Part shown: positions 1-8,534 of the stretch, piece after piece
Layout: the number at the start of each line of letters is the position of its first letter
Numbering within the stretch: the stretch's first letter is position 1
Origin: Bacillus ndiopicus
GTDB lineage: Bacteria > Bacillota > Bacilli > Bacillales_A > Planococcaceae
Length of the DNA stretch: 64,000 nucleotides
Direction: 5' to 3'
NCBI RefSeq assembly: GCF_000612805.1
Contig: NZ_HG964404.1
Location: 397,091 to 461,090 of the forward strand
The notes under the pieces: model-generated
Database searches by the model: none
Told to the model about the DNA's origin: nothing
What the model saw: only the letters and a program-made list of their open reading frames with translations
Program-made: the position numbers and the translations under genes

Positions 1-102
1 AAAAAAATTAACACCTTCCGCCTTCGCCACCGCAGCAAAGGCATACGATTTTAAAACCGTAGTCGGATCTTTCCGATGGTGTAGCATGCCAATCGTCGTC
101 AA
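1..102 (-). CDS. YheC/YheD-like coat-associated ATP-grasp protein, N-terminal part only
   Basis: Only the first 34 codons are inside the window; the reading frame runs off the left edge. The peptide begins MTTIGMLHH and continues with VLKSYAFAAVAKAEGVNFF, which resembles the start of the Bacillales YheC/YheD family (endospore coat-associated, ATP-grasp fold). The start is a TTG at 100-102, chosen because GGAGGG lies about 6 nt upstream; an internal ATG at 85-87 is the alternative. The family match rests on a short N-terminus, so it is tentative. Too short for domain analysis. Confidence 0.55.
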   Translation of the reverse strand, partial: MTTIGMLHHRKDPTTVLKSYAFAAVAKAEGVNFF

Positions 103-183
103 AAATATCCCTCCTTCTACTATCTCTATTTATTAGATTCAAATAAAATCAAAACACCTAGGACAGAAGCTTAAAGGACGGAG

Positions 184-211
184 AAAAAGAGGGCTAATTA
201 TCACCTCTTTT
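184..211. terminator. weak hairpin in the left spacer
   Basis: AAAAGAGG and CCTCTTTT form an 8-bp stem with A/T-rich flanks on both sides, so it could act in either direction. It lies between the YheC/D-like start and the FtsW-family operon end. The rest of 103-328 shows no gene. Confidence 0.3.
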
Positions 212-328
212 GTGCCAAGAAAAGTGGGACCACCATAGGAGCAATTCAAAAAATCGAAATACGGCTTTACTTATTCATTTTAAAATTGAAAGAAACTAGT
301 GTTTTCAAGCTTTTAAAAAAGAAAAAAG

Positions 329-367
329 CTGCCCAGAAAGCAGCGTATTAGCCTGCTTTTCGGACAA
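329..367 (-). repeat. 39-bp palindromic repeat, copy A (also likely operon terminator)
   Basis: This imperfect palindrome sits 17 nt after the FtsW-family stop codon. On the minus strand it begins TTGTCCGAAAAGCAGG and ends with a degenerate reverse complement. The same 39-bp element occurs at 10259-10297 and 25696-25734. A T-rich stretch (rc of 319-328) follows it, so it probably also ends transcription of the sigma/PadR/FtsW operon. Confidence 0.65.
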
Positions 368-384
368 CCTTAGTCTTCTTTCGT

Positions 385-1671
385 TTAACTGCTAAAAATA
401 TAAGATTTTCTACGATAAACGCTTAACACTAGCCCTACAAGACAGGCATTTATTAGCGTTGGCATAAAGCCGTACGTTATAAATGGTAAGGGGACTGCCA
501 TAATTGGTAACATCCCGATGCTCATGCCAAGCGAATAAAGTACCTGTGTTGCAAATAGCGTGCTCGCACCTATCACAAGCAGCTTGGCAAAGGATTGTGA
601 TTGCTTTATACAATGCTTGCCCATTTGTACAATTAGTACGAATAATAGTAGCGCCACAATAAATGCAAACACATAGCCATATGATTTAATTAATTGAACA
701 AAGACAAAATCCGTATGACCATTTAAAAAGAATGTTGATTCAATTGCTCCAAACCATTTTGCATTGTCTATTATCCCTTTAACATATAAATAAATATAGC
801 CCTCTGTAGTAGGATATTTCTCTGGGTTTAAAAAACCTATCACCCTCCCTAGCTGATAAGGTTTAATTATTCCCCCTAGCACATTAAATGCGATAAATAG
901 CACGAAAAGAATAATTGCTACTACAGCACTTATAGCAAATACTATTTTTTGTTTGCGCTCAAAATACCCCTGCAATAGCATGACAAACGTCATAACAGAA
1001 AAAACTAAAAGCACTGAAGTACTTCCTGTACTAGCAATTAGTATAAAACCAGTTCCCACTAAAAGAATTACTTGCCATAACTTCACAGTGTGCTTTAAAA
1101 ACAACGCTGCCCATGCGATACAAAAAAACGGAAGTGTATACCATGCATTTAATTTGTAAGCTCCAATGACAATCACTTTTTGACCAGCGCTAACGTAGCC
1201 AGAGAAAAAATGTAACCACAATAAAAAGCCAATCGCTATACCATAAAAAATAAATCCTTTGTTTTCCAGTTTCTGCACATCAAACAGCATTAAACATACT
1301 AATACAATTATAGCAAAGCCAATATGTAAAGCATTTCGCCAGAATATCGAATTAAAGCCCACTATTTTATGCTCTTCATGCATAACCGCTAACAACGGCA
1401 AAAAACTGAATGCTAACAGCAGTGTTACAAGCCCAATCATCAGCCAATCTACTTTCGGCTTATGTACTTTGCCAAGCTCCTGTCCAAGTGTCATGGGGCT
1501 ACCCATATGCTGTATGGCTAAGGCTTCTGCTGCTTCCTCTTGATAGCCCTTATCCATCCACGCTTTTTTTGCATGAGTGATATGCTGCTCAAGCTCCTTT
1601 TCTACATGTTTTTGAGCAGGCTTGGAGCGAATAAACGACGTAACTTGCTGCAAAAATTGCTTACGATTCAT
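385..1671 (-). CDS. FtsW/RodA/SpoVE-family glycosyltransferase with N-terminal HAAS-like domain
   Basis: A SEDS-family membrane protein (peptidoglycan glycosyltransferase fold) of 428 aa with about ten hydrophobic segments from residue 75 on. SEDS hallmarks are present: GHTDFVFVQ near residue 318, containing the conserved extracellular Asp, and PLPFITYG near 393. Residues 1-70 form a soluble helical segment (LEQHITHAKKAWMDKGYQEE, then AIQHMGSP) that resembles the permease-prefix/HAAS domains usually paired with PadR regulators; this is not normal for FtsW or RodA. The start codon overlaps the upstream PadR-like gene by 11 bp, so the three genes are translationally coupled. Probably a stress-inducible, dedicated cell-wall enzyme; target unknown. 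Confidence 0.8.
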   Translation of the reverse strand: MNRKQFLQQVTSFIRSKPAQKHVEKELEQHITHAKKAWMDKGYQEEAAEALAIQHMGSPMTLGQELGKVHKPKVDWLMIGLVTLLLAFSFLPLLAVMHEEHKIVGFNSIFWRNALHIGFAIIVLVCLMLFDVQKLENKGFIFYGIAIGFLLWLHFFSGYVSAGQKVIVIGAYKLNAWYTLPFFCIAWAALFLKHTVKLWQVILLVGTGFILIASTGSTSVLLVFSVMTFVMLLQGYFERKQKIVFAISAVVAIILFVLFIAFNVLGGIIKPYQLGRVIGFLNPEKYPTTEGYIYLYVKGIIDNAKWFGAIESTFFLNGHTDFVFVQLIKSYGYVFAFIVALLLFVLIVQMGKHCIKQSQSFAKLLVIGASTLFATQVLYSLGMSIGMLPIMAVPLPFITYGFMPTLINACLVGLVLSVYRRKSYIFSS

Positions 1672-2065
1672 TTGGCTTCACCTCATTTAATAGTCTTTTA
1701 AATGACCATTTCGCTTCACTTTGCTGTGATGTTGCCACATATTTATGTAGGCCTTTTTTCGTTAGCCTATACGATTTTTCTCCCTGCTCATGCCAAAGCC
1801 CTTCCACATAGCCTGCCACCTCTGCTTGGTGTAGCTTAATAAACACTAGCCCTTCATTTTGCCAAATGCTTTTTACTCCCTTAACATGCAATAGTTGAAT
1901 TAGCTCCGTTGCTGTTTTGCGCTCTGTTAAAAGAGAAAATAGCTCTTGTTCAATATCTGGCTGCATTTTGTCACGAATCTTCATGCGTTGTTCTTCTGTA
2001 AAATGCACATTGGCAAATGTATTATTTTTCAGTGCTCGCTTTAAATTTTTCAATCGCTCGTCCAT
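1661..2065 (-). CDS. PadR-like winged-helix protein
   Basis: 134 aa. Residues 35-110 read like a PadR-type winged helix: IEQELFSLLTERKTATELIQ, an NEGLVFIKLHQAEVAGYVEG segment and a wing ending SYRLTKKGLHKYV. It lacks the long C-terminal dimerisation helix typical of larger PadR proteins. The ATG overlaps the sigma factor stop (TAATG), so expression is coupled. Position between an ECF sigma gene and a membrane protein is where an anti-sigma factor often lies, but no membrane segment is seen here; it may instead sense or couple to the HAAS-like domain of the next protein. Role inferred from context only. Confidence 0.65.
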   Translation of the reverse strand: MDERLKNLKRALKNNTFANVHFTEEQRMKIRDKMQPDIEQELFSLLTERKTATELIQLLHVKGVKSIWQNEGLVFIKLHQAEVAGYVEGLWHEQGEKSYRLTKKGLHKYVATSQQSEAKWSFKRLLNEVKPNES

Positions 2066-2598
2066 TACAATGCCTCCAATCGTGTTTTTAATAATGCCTT
2101 GCCTTTACGAAGTCTTGTTTTCACCGTATTTTCATTCACTTGTAGAAGCGCTGCAATTTGTTTCATCGTATATTCTTCAAAGTAAAATAAGTAAATTGCC
2201 TCACGGTAAATAACAGGTAACCGCATAACTGCATTTGCTAATGCCGCATCCTCATCCTGCTGAATAATTTGCTGCTCGATTGCCTCTTGACTTTGGACAT
2301 TATGTAAAACCGTATCATCTGCTGTATAAACATTTTGGTTGTGCCAGCTTTTCAAATAATCTTTCGCGTGATTTATCGCAATGCGCCAAAGCCATGTTTT
2401 GAGCGAAGATTTTGCTTTATAGGTTGGTAGCGCCTTATAGCATTTCAAAAAAATCTCCTGCGTCAAATCCTCTGCCACAGCCTCGTTATGAACATACGCA
2501 TAAACGAGCTGCAAAATGCTCTGCCCATACATTTGCATAAGTGACTCCATAATTTCCTCTGTCGTTTGCTCATCACGAAACGCCATCACATCATCCAT
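2065..2598 (-). CDS. ECF RNA polymerase sigma factor
   Basis: 177 aa. Region 2 is clear (AVAEDLTQEIFLKCYKALPT, then LKTWLWRIAINHAKDYL) and region 4 shows the helix-turn-helix LPVIYREAIYLFYFEEYTMK with NENTVKTRLRKGKALLK. No extra C-terminal domain. The ATG follows GGAGGGG at good spacing. First gene of a three-gene operon with the PadR-like and FtsW-family genes; a GCAAAC-N17-CGTCTA sequence upstream looks like an ECF-type promoter, suggesting autoregulation as for SigW/SigX/SigV-class factors. Stimulus unknown; partner gene suggests cell-envelope stress. Confidence 0.9.
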   Translation of the reverse strand: MDDVMAFRDEQTTEEIMESLMQMYGQSILQLVYAYVHNEAVAEDLTQEIFLKCYKALPTYKAKSSLKTWLWRIAINHAKDYLKSWHNQNVYTADDTVLHNVQSQEAIEQQIIQQDEDAALANAVMRLPVIYREAIYLFYFEEYTMKQIAALLQVNENTVKTRLRKGKALLKTRLEAL

Positions 2599-2621
2599 CG
2601 TCTCCCCTCCATTTCACACAT

Positions 2622-2650
2622 TAGACGATTGCCAGATTGAAAATGTTTGC
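2622..2650 (-). promoter_or_regulatory. ECF-type promoter of the sigma/PadR/FtsW operon
   Basis: On the minus strand GCAAAC is followed after 17 nt by CGTCTA. This matches the AAC / CGTC pattern recognised by Bacillus ECF sigma factors. It ends 24 nt before the sigma start codon. Autoregulation is inferred. Confidence 0.55.
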
Positions 2651-2670
2651 ATAATTTTTAACAAGTTAAA

Positions 2671-2711
2671 GGCTTTGGGAATAACAGATCAATTGCTGTT
2701 TTCCCAAAGCC
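2671..2711 (-). terminator. terminator of tyrS
   Basis: GGCTTTGGGA and TCCCAAAGCC form a long stem directly after the tyrS stop codon; on the minus strand it is followed by TTTAA. Confidence 0.8.
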
Positions 2712-2713
2712 CT

Positions 2714-3934
2714 TTACCCAACAAAGCTAAATTTTAAAAAGCGCTTTTTCCCAATTTGTAGCACATCTTCATTTCGAAGCGTTAGCGTCATTTCCTCTAA
2801 GGAAAGCTTCCTTTCATTTAAGGCAATACCATTTTGCTTAATTAATCGTTGAAATTCGCTTTTGCTTTTTACAAGTCCCCTCTCAATAAGTGCTGGCATT
2901 ACATCGTTTAATGTCATTTGCTCATTTTCCAGCAGCAATGCAGGGATGTTGGCTGGGATTTTCCCCTTTTGGAATGCTGTTTCAAAATATGTTTTTGCCG
3001 CTAGCATTGCCTCCTTTCCGTGATATAGGGCTGTAACAATTCCAGCTAACTCGATTTTTATATCTCTAGGATTTTCACCCTTCTCTAAACGCTTTTTTAT
3101 TTGCTGAATTGTTGCGGGATGCTCATCTGTTGCAAGCTCAAAATACTTGATAATGAGTTTGTCAGGTACTTCCATCATTTTTTTAAACATCACTTCTGGC
3201 GCTTCATTCACACCGATATAATTGTTTAGGCTTTTGCTCATTTTCTCAATGCCATCGAGCCCCTCCAACAATGGCATAAAAATCGCTATTTGCTTTTCAA
3301 GCCCTACATGCTTTTGCAATGTGCGCCCCATTAAAATATTAAATGTTTGGTCAGTCCCACCTAACTCAATATCCGCTTGTAGTTCAACTGAATCGTAAGC
3401 CTGCATTAACGGGTAAAAAAACTCATGAATGCCAATGGGTATTTGATTTTTATAGCGCTTTTGAAAATCATCACGCTCTAAAATACGCGCTACAGATGTT
3501 GAGGCAGCCAATTTAATAACCTCTTCAAATGTCAATTTTGATAGCCATTCACTGTTAAAACGAACCGTTGTTTTTGTTGTATCAAGCACTTTAAATACTT
3601 GCTCACAATATGTTTTCGCATTTTCCTTAACAATCTCGTCACTTAATGCGACACGACCCTTCGCTTTACCAGTAGGATCACCAATACGCCCTGTAAAATC
3701 ACCAATCACAATAACTGCATGATGCCCTAAATCCTGAAGCTGCTTTATTTTGCGCAAAACTACTGCGTGACCTAAATGAATATCGGGTGCAGAAGGGTCT
3801 AAGCCTAATTTAACAATTAACGGTTTTTGTTGCTCATAAGAACGCTGCAATTTCAATTGTAGTTCTTCAACATCTACAATTGTATCAGCACCTTTTTGAA
3901 TAATCGCAAGCTGTTCCAATGGTTGTAAAAACAT
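2714..3934 (-). CDS. tyrS: tyrosyl-tRNA synthetase
   Basis: Cytoplasmic class I enzyme that charges tRNA-Tyr. 406 aa, normal for the family. The HIGH-type motif is HLGH (PDIHLGHAVVLRK, residues 51-63), the tyrosine pocket has ELGGTDQTFN near 192, and the KMSKS loop reads IEKMSKSLN near 232. A C-terminal S4-like RNA-binding domain covers about residues 340-400. The sequence looks like the TyrZ subtype of Bacilli, which has KMSKS, more than the B. subtilis TyrS subtype; subtype call is moderate. AGGAGA lies before the ATG. Regulated by the tyrosine T-box immediately upstream. Confidence 0.95.
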   Translation of the reverse strand: MFLQPLEQLAIIQKGADTIVDVEELQLKLQRSYEQQKPLIVKLGLDPSAPDIHLGHAVVLRKIKQLQDLGHHAVIVIGDFTGRIGDPTGKAKGRVALSDEIVKENAKTYCEQVFKVLDTTKTTVRFNSEWLSKLTFEEVIKLAASTSVARILERDDFQKRYKNQIPIGIHEFFYPLMQAYDSVELQADIELGGTDQTFNILMGRTLQKHVGLEKQIAIFMPLLEGLDGIEKMSKSLNNYIGVNEAPEVMFKKMMEVPDKLIIKYFELATDEHPATIQQIKKRLEKGENPRDIKIELAGIVTALYHGKEAMLAAKTYFETAFQKGKIPANIPALLLENEQMTLNDVMPALIERGLVKSKSEFQRLIKQNGIALNERKLSLEEMTLTLRNEDVLQIGKKRFLKFSFVG

Positions 3935-3959
3935 ACTAACATCTCCTTTTAAAGTCTAT

Positions 3960-4265
3960 AAGAACAAAATAAAAACGCCCCTTAGACATAATGTCTAAAG
4001 GACGTATAATGAACGTGTTACCACCTTTTATTTAAGAGCTGCTCACACAACTCTCCTCTACCGGTACGGCATACTGCGATACCTCTTGCATTGATTACGG
4101 ATGCAAACCCGTCGTAGCCTACTAACTATTCGGTACGCAGCTCCAAGATGTATTCATTTTAATTTTCCTTGCGCCTCTCAACAACCGGCTACTTTCTGTA
4201 AGTTCCATTAAAATTACTCGTTCTCTTCAACGCTTTTACTCTTATACTTCGAAATGTTCGAACAA
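3960..4265 (-). promoter_or_regulatory. tyrosine T-box leader of tyrS
   Basis: A T-box riboswitch between tyrS and the next gene. On the minus strand it holds a purine-rich AGAGAACGAG start, the conserved stem GTTGTTGAGAGGCGC, a GAATAC segment that can supply a TAC (Tyr) specifier, the T-box AAAGGTGGTAACACG and then a terminator hairpin at 3975-4005 with a T-run. The TGGT of the T-box fits an A discriminator base, as in tRNA-Tyr. Uncharged tRNA-Tyr should favour read-through into tyrS. Confidence 0.9.
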
Positions 4266-4348
4266 ATCTTACATTTAATTATATTTGGGAAATTTGTTTT
4301 GTCAATAGCAATTACATTTCCGAAAAATCACTAATTAATAGGATTGTA

Positions 4349-4774
4349 TCACCATTTCGACTCAATAAATACATTTGCACTTAACAATGAAGTGGAAAGA
4401 AGCCGAACCCCTGAGAGCGTGGTCGTACTGACCGTTGCTCTTTTATCCGTTTTCTCTAGCGTGACCATTTCTTCGCTTTGCGTTGTCGGCTCGCGCTCGA
4501 TTGACATTGGGCAGAGCAAAGAAACAGTTACTAAATTGCGTGCAGCGTCGATATTTTCTATTCGAAAATAACAAGTTGCAAAGCCGCTTTCATAATCCGT
4601 TAGCTGTAAATGTGTACCTCGCCTTGTCAATAGCGCAATTGGAATCGTATCGCTACCGATAATTTTCAATAATAAATGATTGAAATGCTTTGTCCGAGTA
4701 TGCTCAATTAAGTTTTGAAAATGCAGTATTTCCTGTAGTACCTCACATAAACGATTTTGCTGTTCGTCCAACAC
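4349..4774 (-). CDS. CotY/CotZ-like spore coat protein, cysteine-poor
   Basis: 141 aa. The layout resembles the CotY/CotZ/ExsY spore coat and exosporium family: an N-terminal RLCEVLQEILHFQNLIE helix, a central SDTIPIALLTRRG strand, and CYFRIENIDAARNLVTVSLL, matching the family's CFxTVFFRVE and LSLL segments. Unlike those proteins, which are rich in cysteine, it has only three (near residues 10, 68 and 87). Start GTG at 4774 follows GGAGG; TTG at 4771 is equally possible. Lies alone between tyrS and a two-gene group. Family assignment is from remembered motif pattern, so moderate. Confidence 0.55.
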   Translation of the reverse strand: MLDEQQNRLCEVLQEILHFQNLIEHTRTKHFNHLLLKIIGSDTIPIALLTRRGTHLQLTDYESGFATCYFRIENIDAARNLVTVSLLCPMSIEREPTTQSEEMVTLEKTDKRATVSTTTLSGVRLLSTSLLSANVFIESKW

Positions 4775-4873
4775 GCCCCTCGCCTCCCGCGCAAAAGCAT
4801 CTGTACTTTTACCTTATGTTAAATGCCTGCAATATGACAAGGGGCTTCGCCTAATTTTAAAAAATGAGTGACA

Positions 4874-5074
4874 CTATTTTAAATAAATAACAAGCTCCTG
4901 ACGATATGAACCATTTTCCTCATAATGATCTAGTGCATGGAAATCGTACTGGTAGCTACCGAAAGGAAATGTTACACTTTCTCCTTGTACTGCTGCTAAT
5001 AAACCCGCAACATCTGTTGAGACCATTTCTAAAAGCTGTTCCCCTGTTGTGGTTAATGCAAAAATCACATTCAT
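4874..5074 (-). CDS. small hypothetical protein
   Basis: 66 aa, beginning MNVIFALTTTGEQLLEM and ending YRQELVIYLK; no membrane segment, no recognised motif. AAGGAGAG precedes the ATG at good distance. Lies 13 nt after the tubby-like gene in the same direction, so likely co-transcribed. Function unknown. Confidence 0.6.
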   Translation of the reverse strand: MNVIFALTTTGEQLLEMVSTDVAGLLAAVQGESVTFPFGSYQYDFHALDHYEENGSYRQELVIYLK

Positions 5075-5087
5075 TTTCTATCTCTCC

Positions 5088-5618
5088 TTATGAACCTATA
5101 AATAATGTAGCTTGACTAATGGCGACGAAAAAATCTGCCTGCTGAATAGGGCTATGTGGCTCAATTTGTAGTATTACATGAAAAGCATCCTCTGCTTCTA
5201 CATAAACGGCCTGCCAACGTGCAACAATTTCATCATTTACTAAAAAATTGGACCAGCCTTCCATTTGCTTATCAATTTTCATTATACCGCCTGACCAATG
5301 AATGGTTAGCTCTGGTAGCCCGATACGCCAATTTTCATATGTCACCGTATAGCGTTCTTGCTTTATATAAGAAAACGCCTCAAACCATAGTTTACCACGA
5401 CGAATTTTTTTCGTAATGCGAAATGTTGGCTCACCTCGTAAATCGGTCATTTCATATGTTAGAAAATAGCGATAGTCAAAATAACCATCTACTAATCGTT
5501 TTAATCGATTACTATACACACGTGCTACATCAGCGACCTTCTCGCCATCAATACCGACAATCGGCACTTTTTCTGTAGAGGCAATATTCCCTAATAATTG
5601 ATACGTATATTGATTCAT
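5088..5618 (-). CDS. tubby C-terminal-like (LURP-one/YxjI type) protein
   Basis: 176 aa, soluble. Repeating beta-strand pattern with YFLTYEMTDLRGEPTFRITKK, then LWFEAFSYIKQERYTVTYE and IMKIDKQMEGWSNFLVNDE, as in bacterial tubby-like/LURP-one barrel proteins. These are thought to bind lipids or act as scaffolds, but no reaction is established. Start ATG has AAGGAG 6 nt upstream. Downstream of the membrane GDPD gene with a 10-nt gap and upstream of a small gene; the three probably form an operon. Confidence 0.65.
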   Translation of the reverse strand: MNQYTYQLLGNIASTEKVPIVGIDGEKVADVARVYSNRLKRLVDGYFDYRYFLTYEMTDLRGEPTFRITKKIRRGKLWFEAFSYIKQERYTVTYENWRIGLPELTIHWSGGIMKIDKQMEGWSNFLVNDEIVARWQAVYVEAEDAFHVILQIEPHSPIQQADFFVAISQATLFIGS

Positions 5619-5628
5619 TGCAAGCTCC

Positions 5629-7407
5629 TTAAAATAATATCGTTAATTTATTATAAATGCGCTTTAAAAAATAAGTTTCGTTACTTAGCATCGTACGACT
5701 CTTATTTGCTTTATCGGGATGATTTGTGATAATTCCATCAACACCATGCTCTAAAAAGTATTGCAGGTCACGCTCTGCATTTACTGTCCAAATAAACAGC
5801 TCCGCCTCACTCTGTTTTACTTGCTCCATAATGCGGCCTGTGACAACATCTTGCTGTATCGCAATAAAATCAGCTTCAATTTGCGGTATTCTCCCAATAT
5901 AAAGCGCAAAGACAAGTCCTACTTTTAAACGGGGCTCTAATTCGTTTAATTTCCAAATAACTGCGCTATCCAACGATTGAATATAATGCTTTTCAAGCGC
6001 ATCATACTTCTCAAGTAGCTGGGTTAAACGCTCTAAATAATCGTCTGTTTCATATCCATGTGGCTTAATTTCAATTAATAATTGGATATTAAGCTCATCA
6101 CTTTTTTGTAGCATTTCTTCTAAAGAAGGAATTTTATCCTGCAATTTACCTGCTCTAACAGTAACGTTCGTGAGCTCATCCAATGTCATTTGACGCACGG
6201 TTTCTTTACGTCCAGCCATTCTCGACAATGTCGCATCATGAAAAACCACAAATTGCCCATCCTTCGTTTGCTGTATATCAATTTCGACCATATCAGCCCC
6301 TGCCTCCGCAGATGCAATAAGGGAGCTCATCGTATTTTCTACACCACGCTCCATAAAGCCTCGATGAGCAATGACCTTCGTCGTTGGCTCATATAGCGTT
6401 TTCTCTAAATTAATGACTTGTACGGCACTTACCAAAAAAAATACGAAAATGGTGCAAATAATCGTCCAATGCATAATCGTTTCACGGAATGATTCATTCT
6501 CTAGTGTTACTTGTTTGTCACGCGTTAAACGGAAGCCAACAAGCACAACGAGCTGTGAAAATACGGCCTGTAATAAAGTAAATAAAAATAGCAACAAACC
6601 TTGTGCAAATGTCAATGTGAAGGCTGCTGCAACCAAAGCCCACTCTGGTATTACCCGCTCAATAATAAATAACGGTACAAATGTTAGCGTTAATAATATA
6701 GCAGTTAAGCTTAAGTGCAAGACAAGTATTAACCCTAGCATACCGACAAGCTCAAACAATCGGCGCTTGGAAAACTGCCAGCTCATTTTTACAGCCTGTA
6801 ACACTGTTGTCCATTGATATACTGTAAAATATGGCATCGTCAAAATAAAACGTAAACCAATTAAAAACAATAACGCCATACCAACGATATACAGCATGCG
6901 CCCTTTTGAAGATGTCATTAATTCATCAACGATAAAATTAGGAATGCTTAAGCTTTGCGTAATCGCGGATGGCAATATAGAAGAAATAAGAGGCATAACT
7001 AGCACTAAATAAAGGAAGAGTAAGCCTGTTTCAAAGCTAATAAAATAAACAACCTTTTGATTTAAACGGCGCAATAGCTGCTGCAATGTATATGGAATAC
7101 CTCTTTGTTGATGATATGCCAGCAAAATAAGCATGCCCATCTCATAATAAATAAACAGGAGGACAATTAGAATCATTAGCGTTAATACAAATAAAAATAG
7201 TGGATGAGCGAGTAGCTGTATGATATTTTCCTCTGTAATACTATCAATTTTTAAAATGTGTAATGTCGCAGCTAATAGTAATGAAATAGCTGGTAGTACA
7301 ATGAGTAATTGAAATAGCCGAATCGCCAAAAAGACGCGGATATAATCTACTCGGTACATGTAAATATTGTGAAAAACTAGTCGTGTTATACGTAAAACAC
7401 GCTCCAT
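5629..7407 (-). CDS. membrane-anchored glycerophosphodiester phosphodiesterase
   Basis: 592 aa. Residues 1-325 carry about eight hydrophobic segments (the GDPD membrane domain); residues 340-575 are a GDPD catalytic domain. Catalytic signature is intact: IAHRGFMERGVENTMSS (His and Glu), EIDIQQTKDGQFVVFHD (metal Glu/Asp and second His). Cleaves glycerophosphodiesters to glycerol-3-phosphate and an alcohol, possibly acting on lipid or teichoic-acid breakdown products. GGAGGTGAG precedes the ATG. Leads the likely operon with the tubby-like gene. Confidence 0.9.
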   Translation of the reverse strand: MERVLRITRLVFHNIYMYRVDYIRVFLAIRLFQLLIVLPAISLLLAATLHILKIDSITEENIIQLLAHPLFLFVLTLMILIVLLFIYYEMGMLILLAYHQQRGIPYTLQQLLRRLNQKVVYFISFETGLLFLYLVLVMPLISSILPSAITQSLSIPNFIVDELMTSSKGRMLYIVGMALLFLIGLRFILTMPYFTVYQWTTVLQAVKMSWQFSKRRLFELVGMLGLILVLHLSLTAILLTLTFVPLFIIERVIPEWALVAAAFTLTFAQGLLLFLFTLLQAVFSQLVVLVGFRLTRDKQVTLENESFRETIMHWTIICTIFVFFLVSAVQVINLEKTLYEPTTKVIAHRGFMERGVENTMSSLIASAEAGADMVEIDIQQTKDGQFVVFHDATLSRMAGRKETVRQMTLDELTNVTVRAGKLQDKIPSLEEMLQKSDELNIQLLIEIKPHGYETDDYLERLTQLLEKYDALEKHYIQSLDSAVIWKLNELEPRLKVGLVFALYIGRIPQIEADFIAIQQDVVTGRIMEQVKQSEAELFIWTVNAERDLQYFLEHGVDGIITNHPDKANKSRTMLSNETYFLKRIYNKLTILF

Positions 7408-7581
7408 TCACTCACCTCCATCTTCTATTTTACGCAAAAAACGACAAATTGTATGCAAGAAAGCTCAACTTTATGCGTTGTATCTTTGGATTTCCAATGG
7501 TAAAATTAAAATCTTTACCACAATGCTAAAATGATTTTAGATATAATGGTGGCGTTAGTCAGCTATTTTAAGGAGGAGCAA

Positions 7582-8442
7582 ATGCAAGGAATTATTTCGA
7601 AAATCAATGGTGTGTCACTCTGGCATCTTGTTCAAGGTCAAGGTGTTCCGATTGTGCTCTTACATGGGGGGCCTGGTTCGTATGATTATTTACAACCTGT
7701 TGCTGAGTTATTAGATGAGCGTTATTTTAAAATTATTCGCTATGAGCAACGAGGGAGCTGGAGGTCTGAGAAAACTGGCCCCTATGATATTGAGACATTT
7801 ATTGAAGATTTGGAGCAATTACGGATTCATTTAGGCGTGGAAAAATGGGTTGTGTGTGGGCATTCTTGGGGCGCATCATTGGCATTAGCCTATTCCACCA
7901 AATATCCTGCGAATGTAAAGGCGCTAATTTACATATCAGGAACAGGAATTAATTCCGCCTGGCACGCTGATTATCGTACAAATAGATTGAACAGCATGAG
8001 TCCCACTGATAGAGAAGAATATATTTATTTACGTTCAGTAATGGAAACAATGATCGGTGTAGAAAAAGAACATACGCAAGATCGATTGCGTGAGCTTAGT
8101 TTAAGAACGGATTTATTTAATCAAAATAGCTTTACTCAACTTCCACGTATTGACGGACAGTTTGTAAACAATGAAGTGAATCAAAAAATTGGCTCGGAAT
8201 GTAATGGGTATTTTGAAAATGAGAAATTTAAGAAAGCTATTTCCTTAACTCAATTCCCTTGTCTTTTTGTTCATGGAGAGGCAGATCCACGCCCGTATCA
8301 TTACGTGAAAGAGCTTGCATCTAATTTACAAACTAGCGAATTGGCAGTGATTCCTCGTGCTGGACATTATCCATGGCTTGATAATTCTGCGGCTTTAGGA
8401 AAGGAAATTAACAAATTTCTACTTAAACATGTTTTGACATGA
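7582..8442 (+). CDS. alpha/beta hydrolase (proline iminopeptidase-like)
   Basis: 286 aa. Oxyanion/entry motif LLHGGPGSYDYLQP near residue 26, nucleophile elbow CGHSWGASLAL (Ser in GHSWG), acid region FVHGEADPRPYHY and catalytic His in PRAGHYPWLDN. The HGGPG motif is typical of S33 proline iminopeptidases and related hydrolases. The ATG at 7582 is preferred because GGAGGAG lies just before it; a 17-codon longer frame opening at 7531 has no such site. Single gene, facing the aspartokinase gene. Substrate unknown. Confidence 0.85.
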   Translation: MQGIISKINGVSLWHLVQGQGVPIVLLHGGPGSYDYLQPVAELLDERYFKIIRYEQRGSWRSEKTGPYDIETFIEDLEQLRIHLGVEKWVVCGHSWGASLALAYSTKYPANVKALIYISGTGINSAWHADYRTNRLNSMSPTDREEYIYLRSVMETMIGVEKEHTQDRLRELSLRTDLFNQNSFTQLPRIDGQFVNNEVNQKIGSECNGYFENEKFKKAISLTQFPCLFVHGEADPRPYHYVKELASNLQTSELAVIPRAGHYPWLDNSAALGKEINKFLLKHVLT

Positions 8443-8479
8443 TACTAAACCAAGTCAATGTTACGCTTTAAAAAATACA

Positions 8480-8527
8480 AAAAAGCTACTGAGCAGTCCG
8501 ATTTTTTTCTGACTTTCCAGTAGCTTC
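8480..8527. terminator. bidirectional terminator between hydrolase and aspartokinase
   Basis: AAAGCTACTG and CAGTAGCTT form the stem between two converging genes. Confidence 0.7.
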
Positions 8528-8534
8528 ATATTAT

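Noticed and set aside
4344..4571. Plus-strand frame opposite the coat-like gene
   Set aside because: Shadow of the minus-strand gene, which has the better start and family resemblance.
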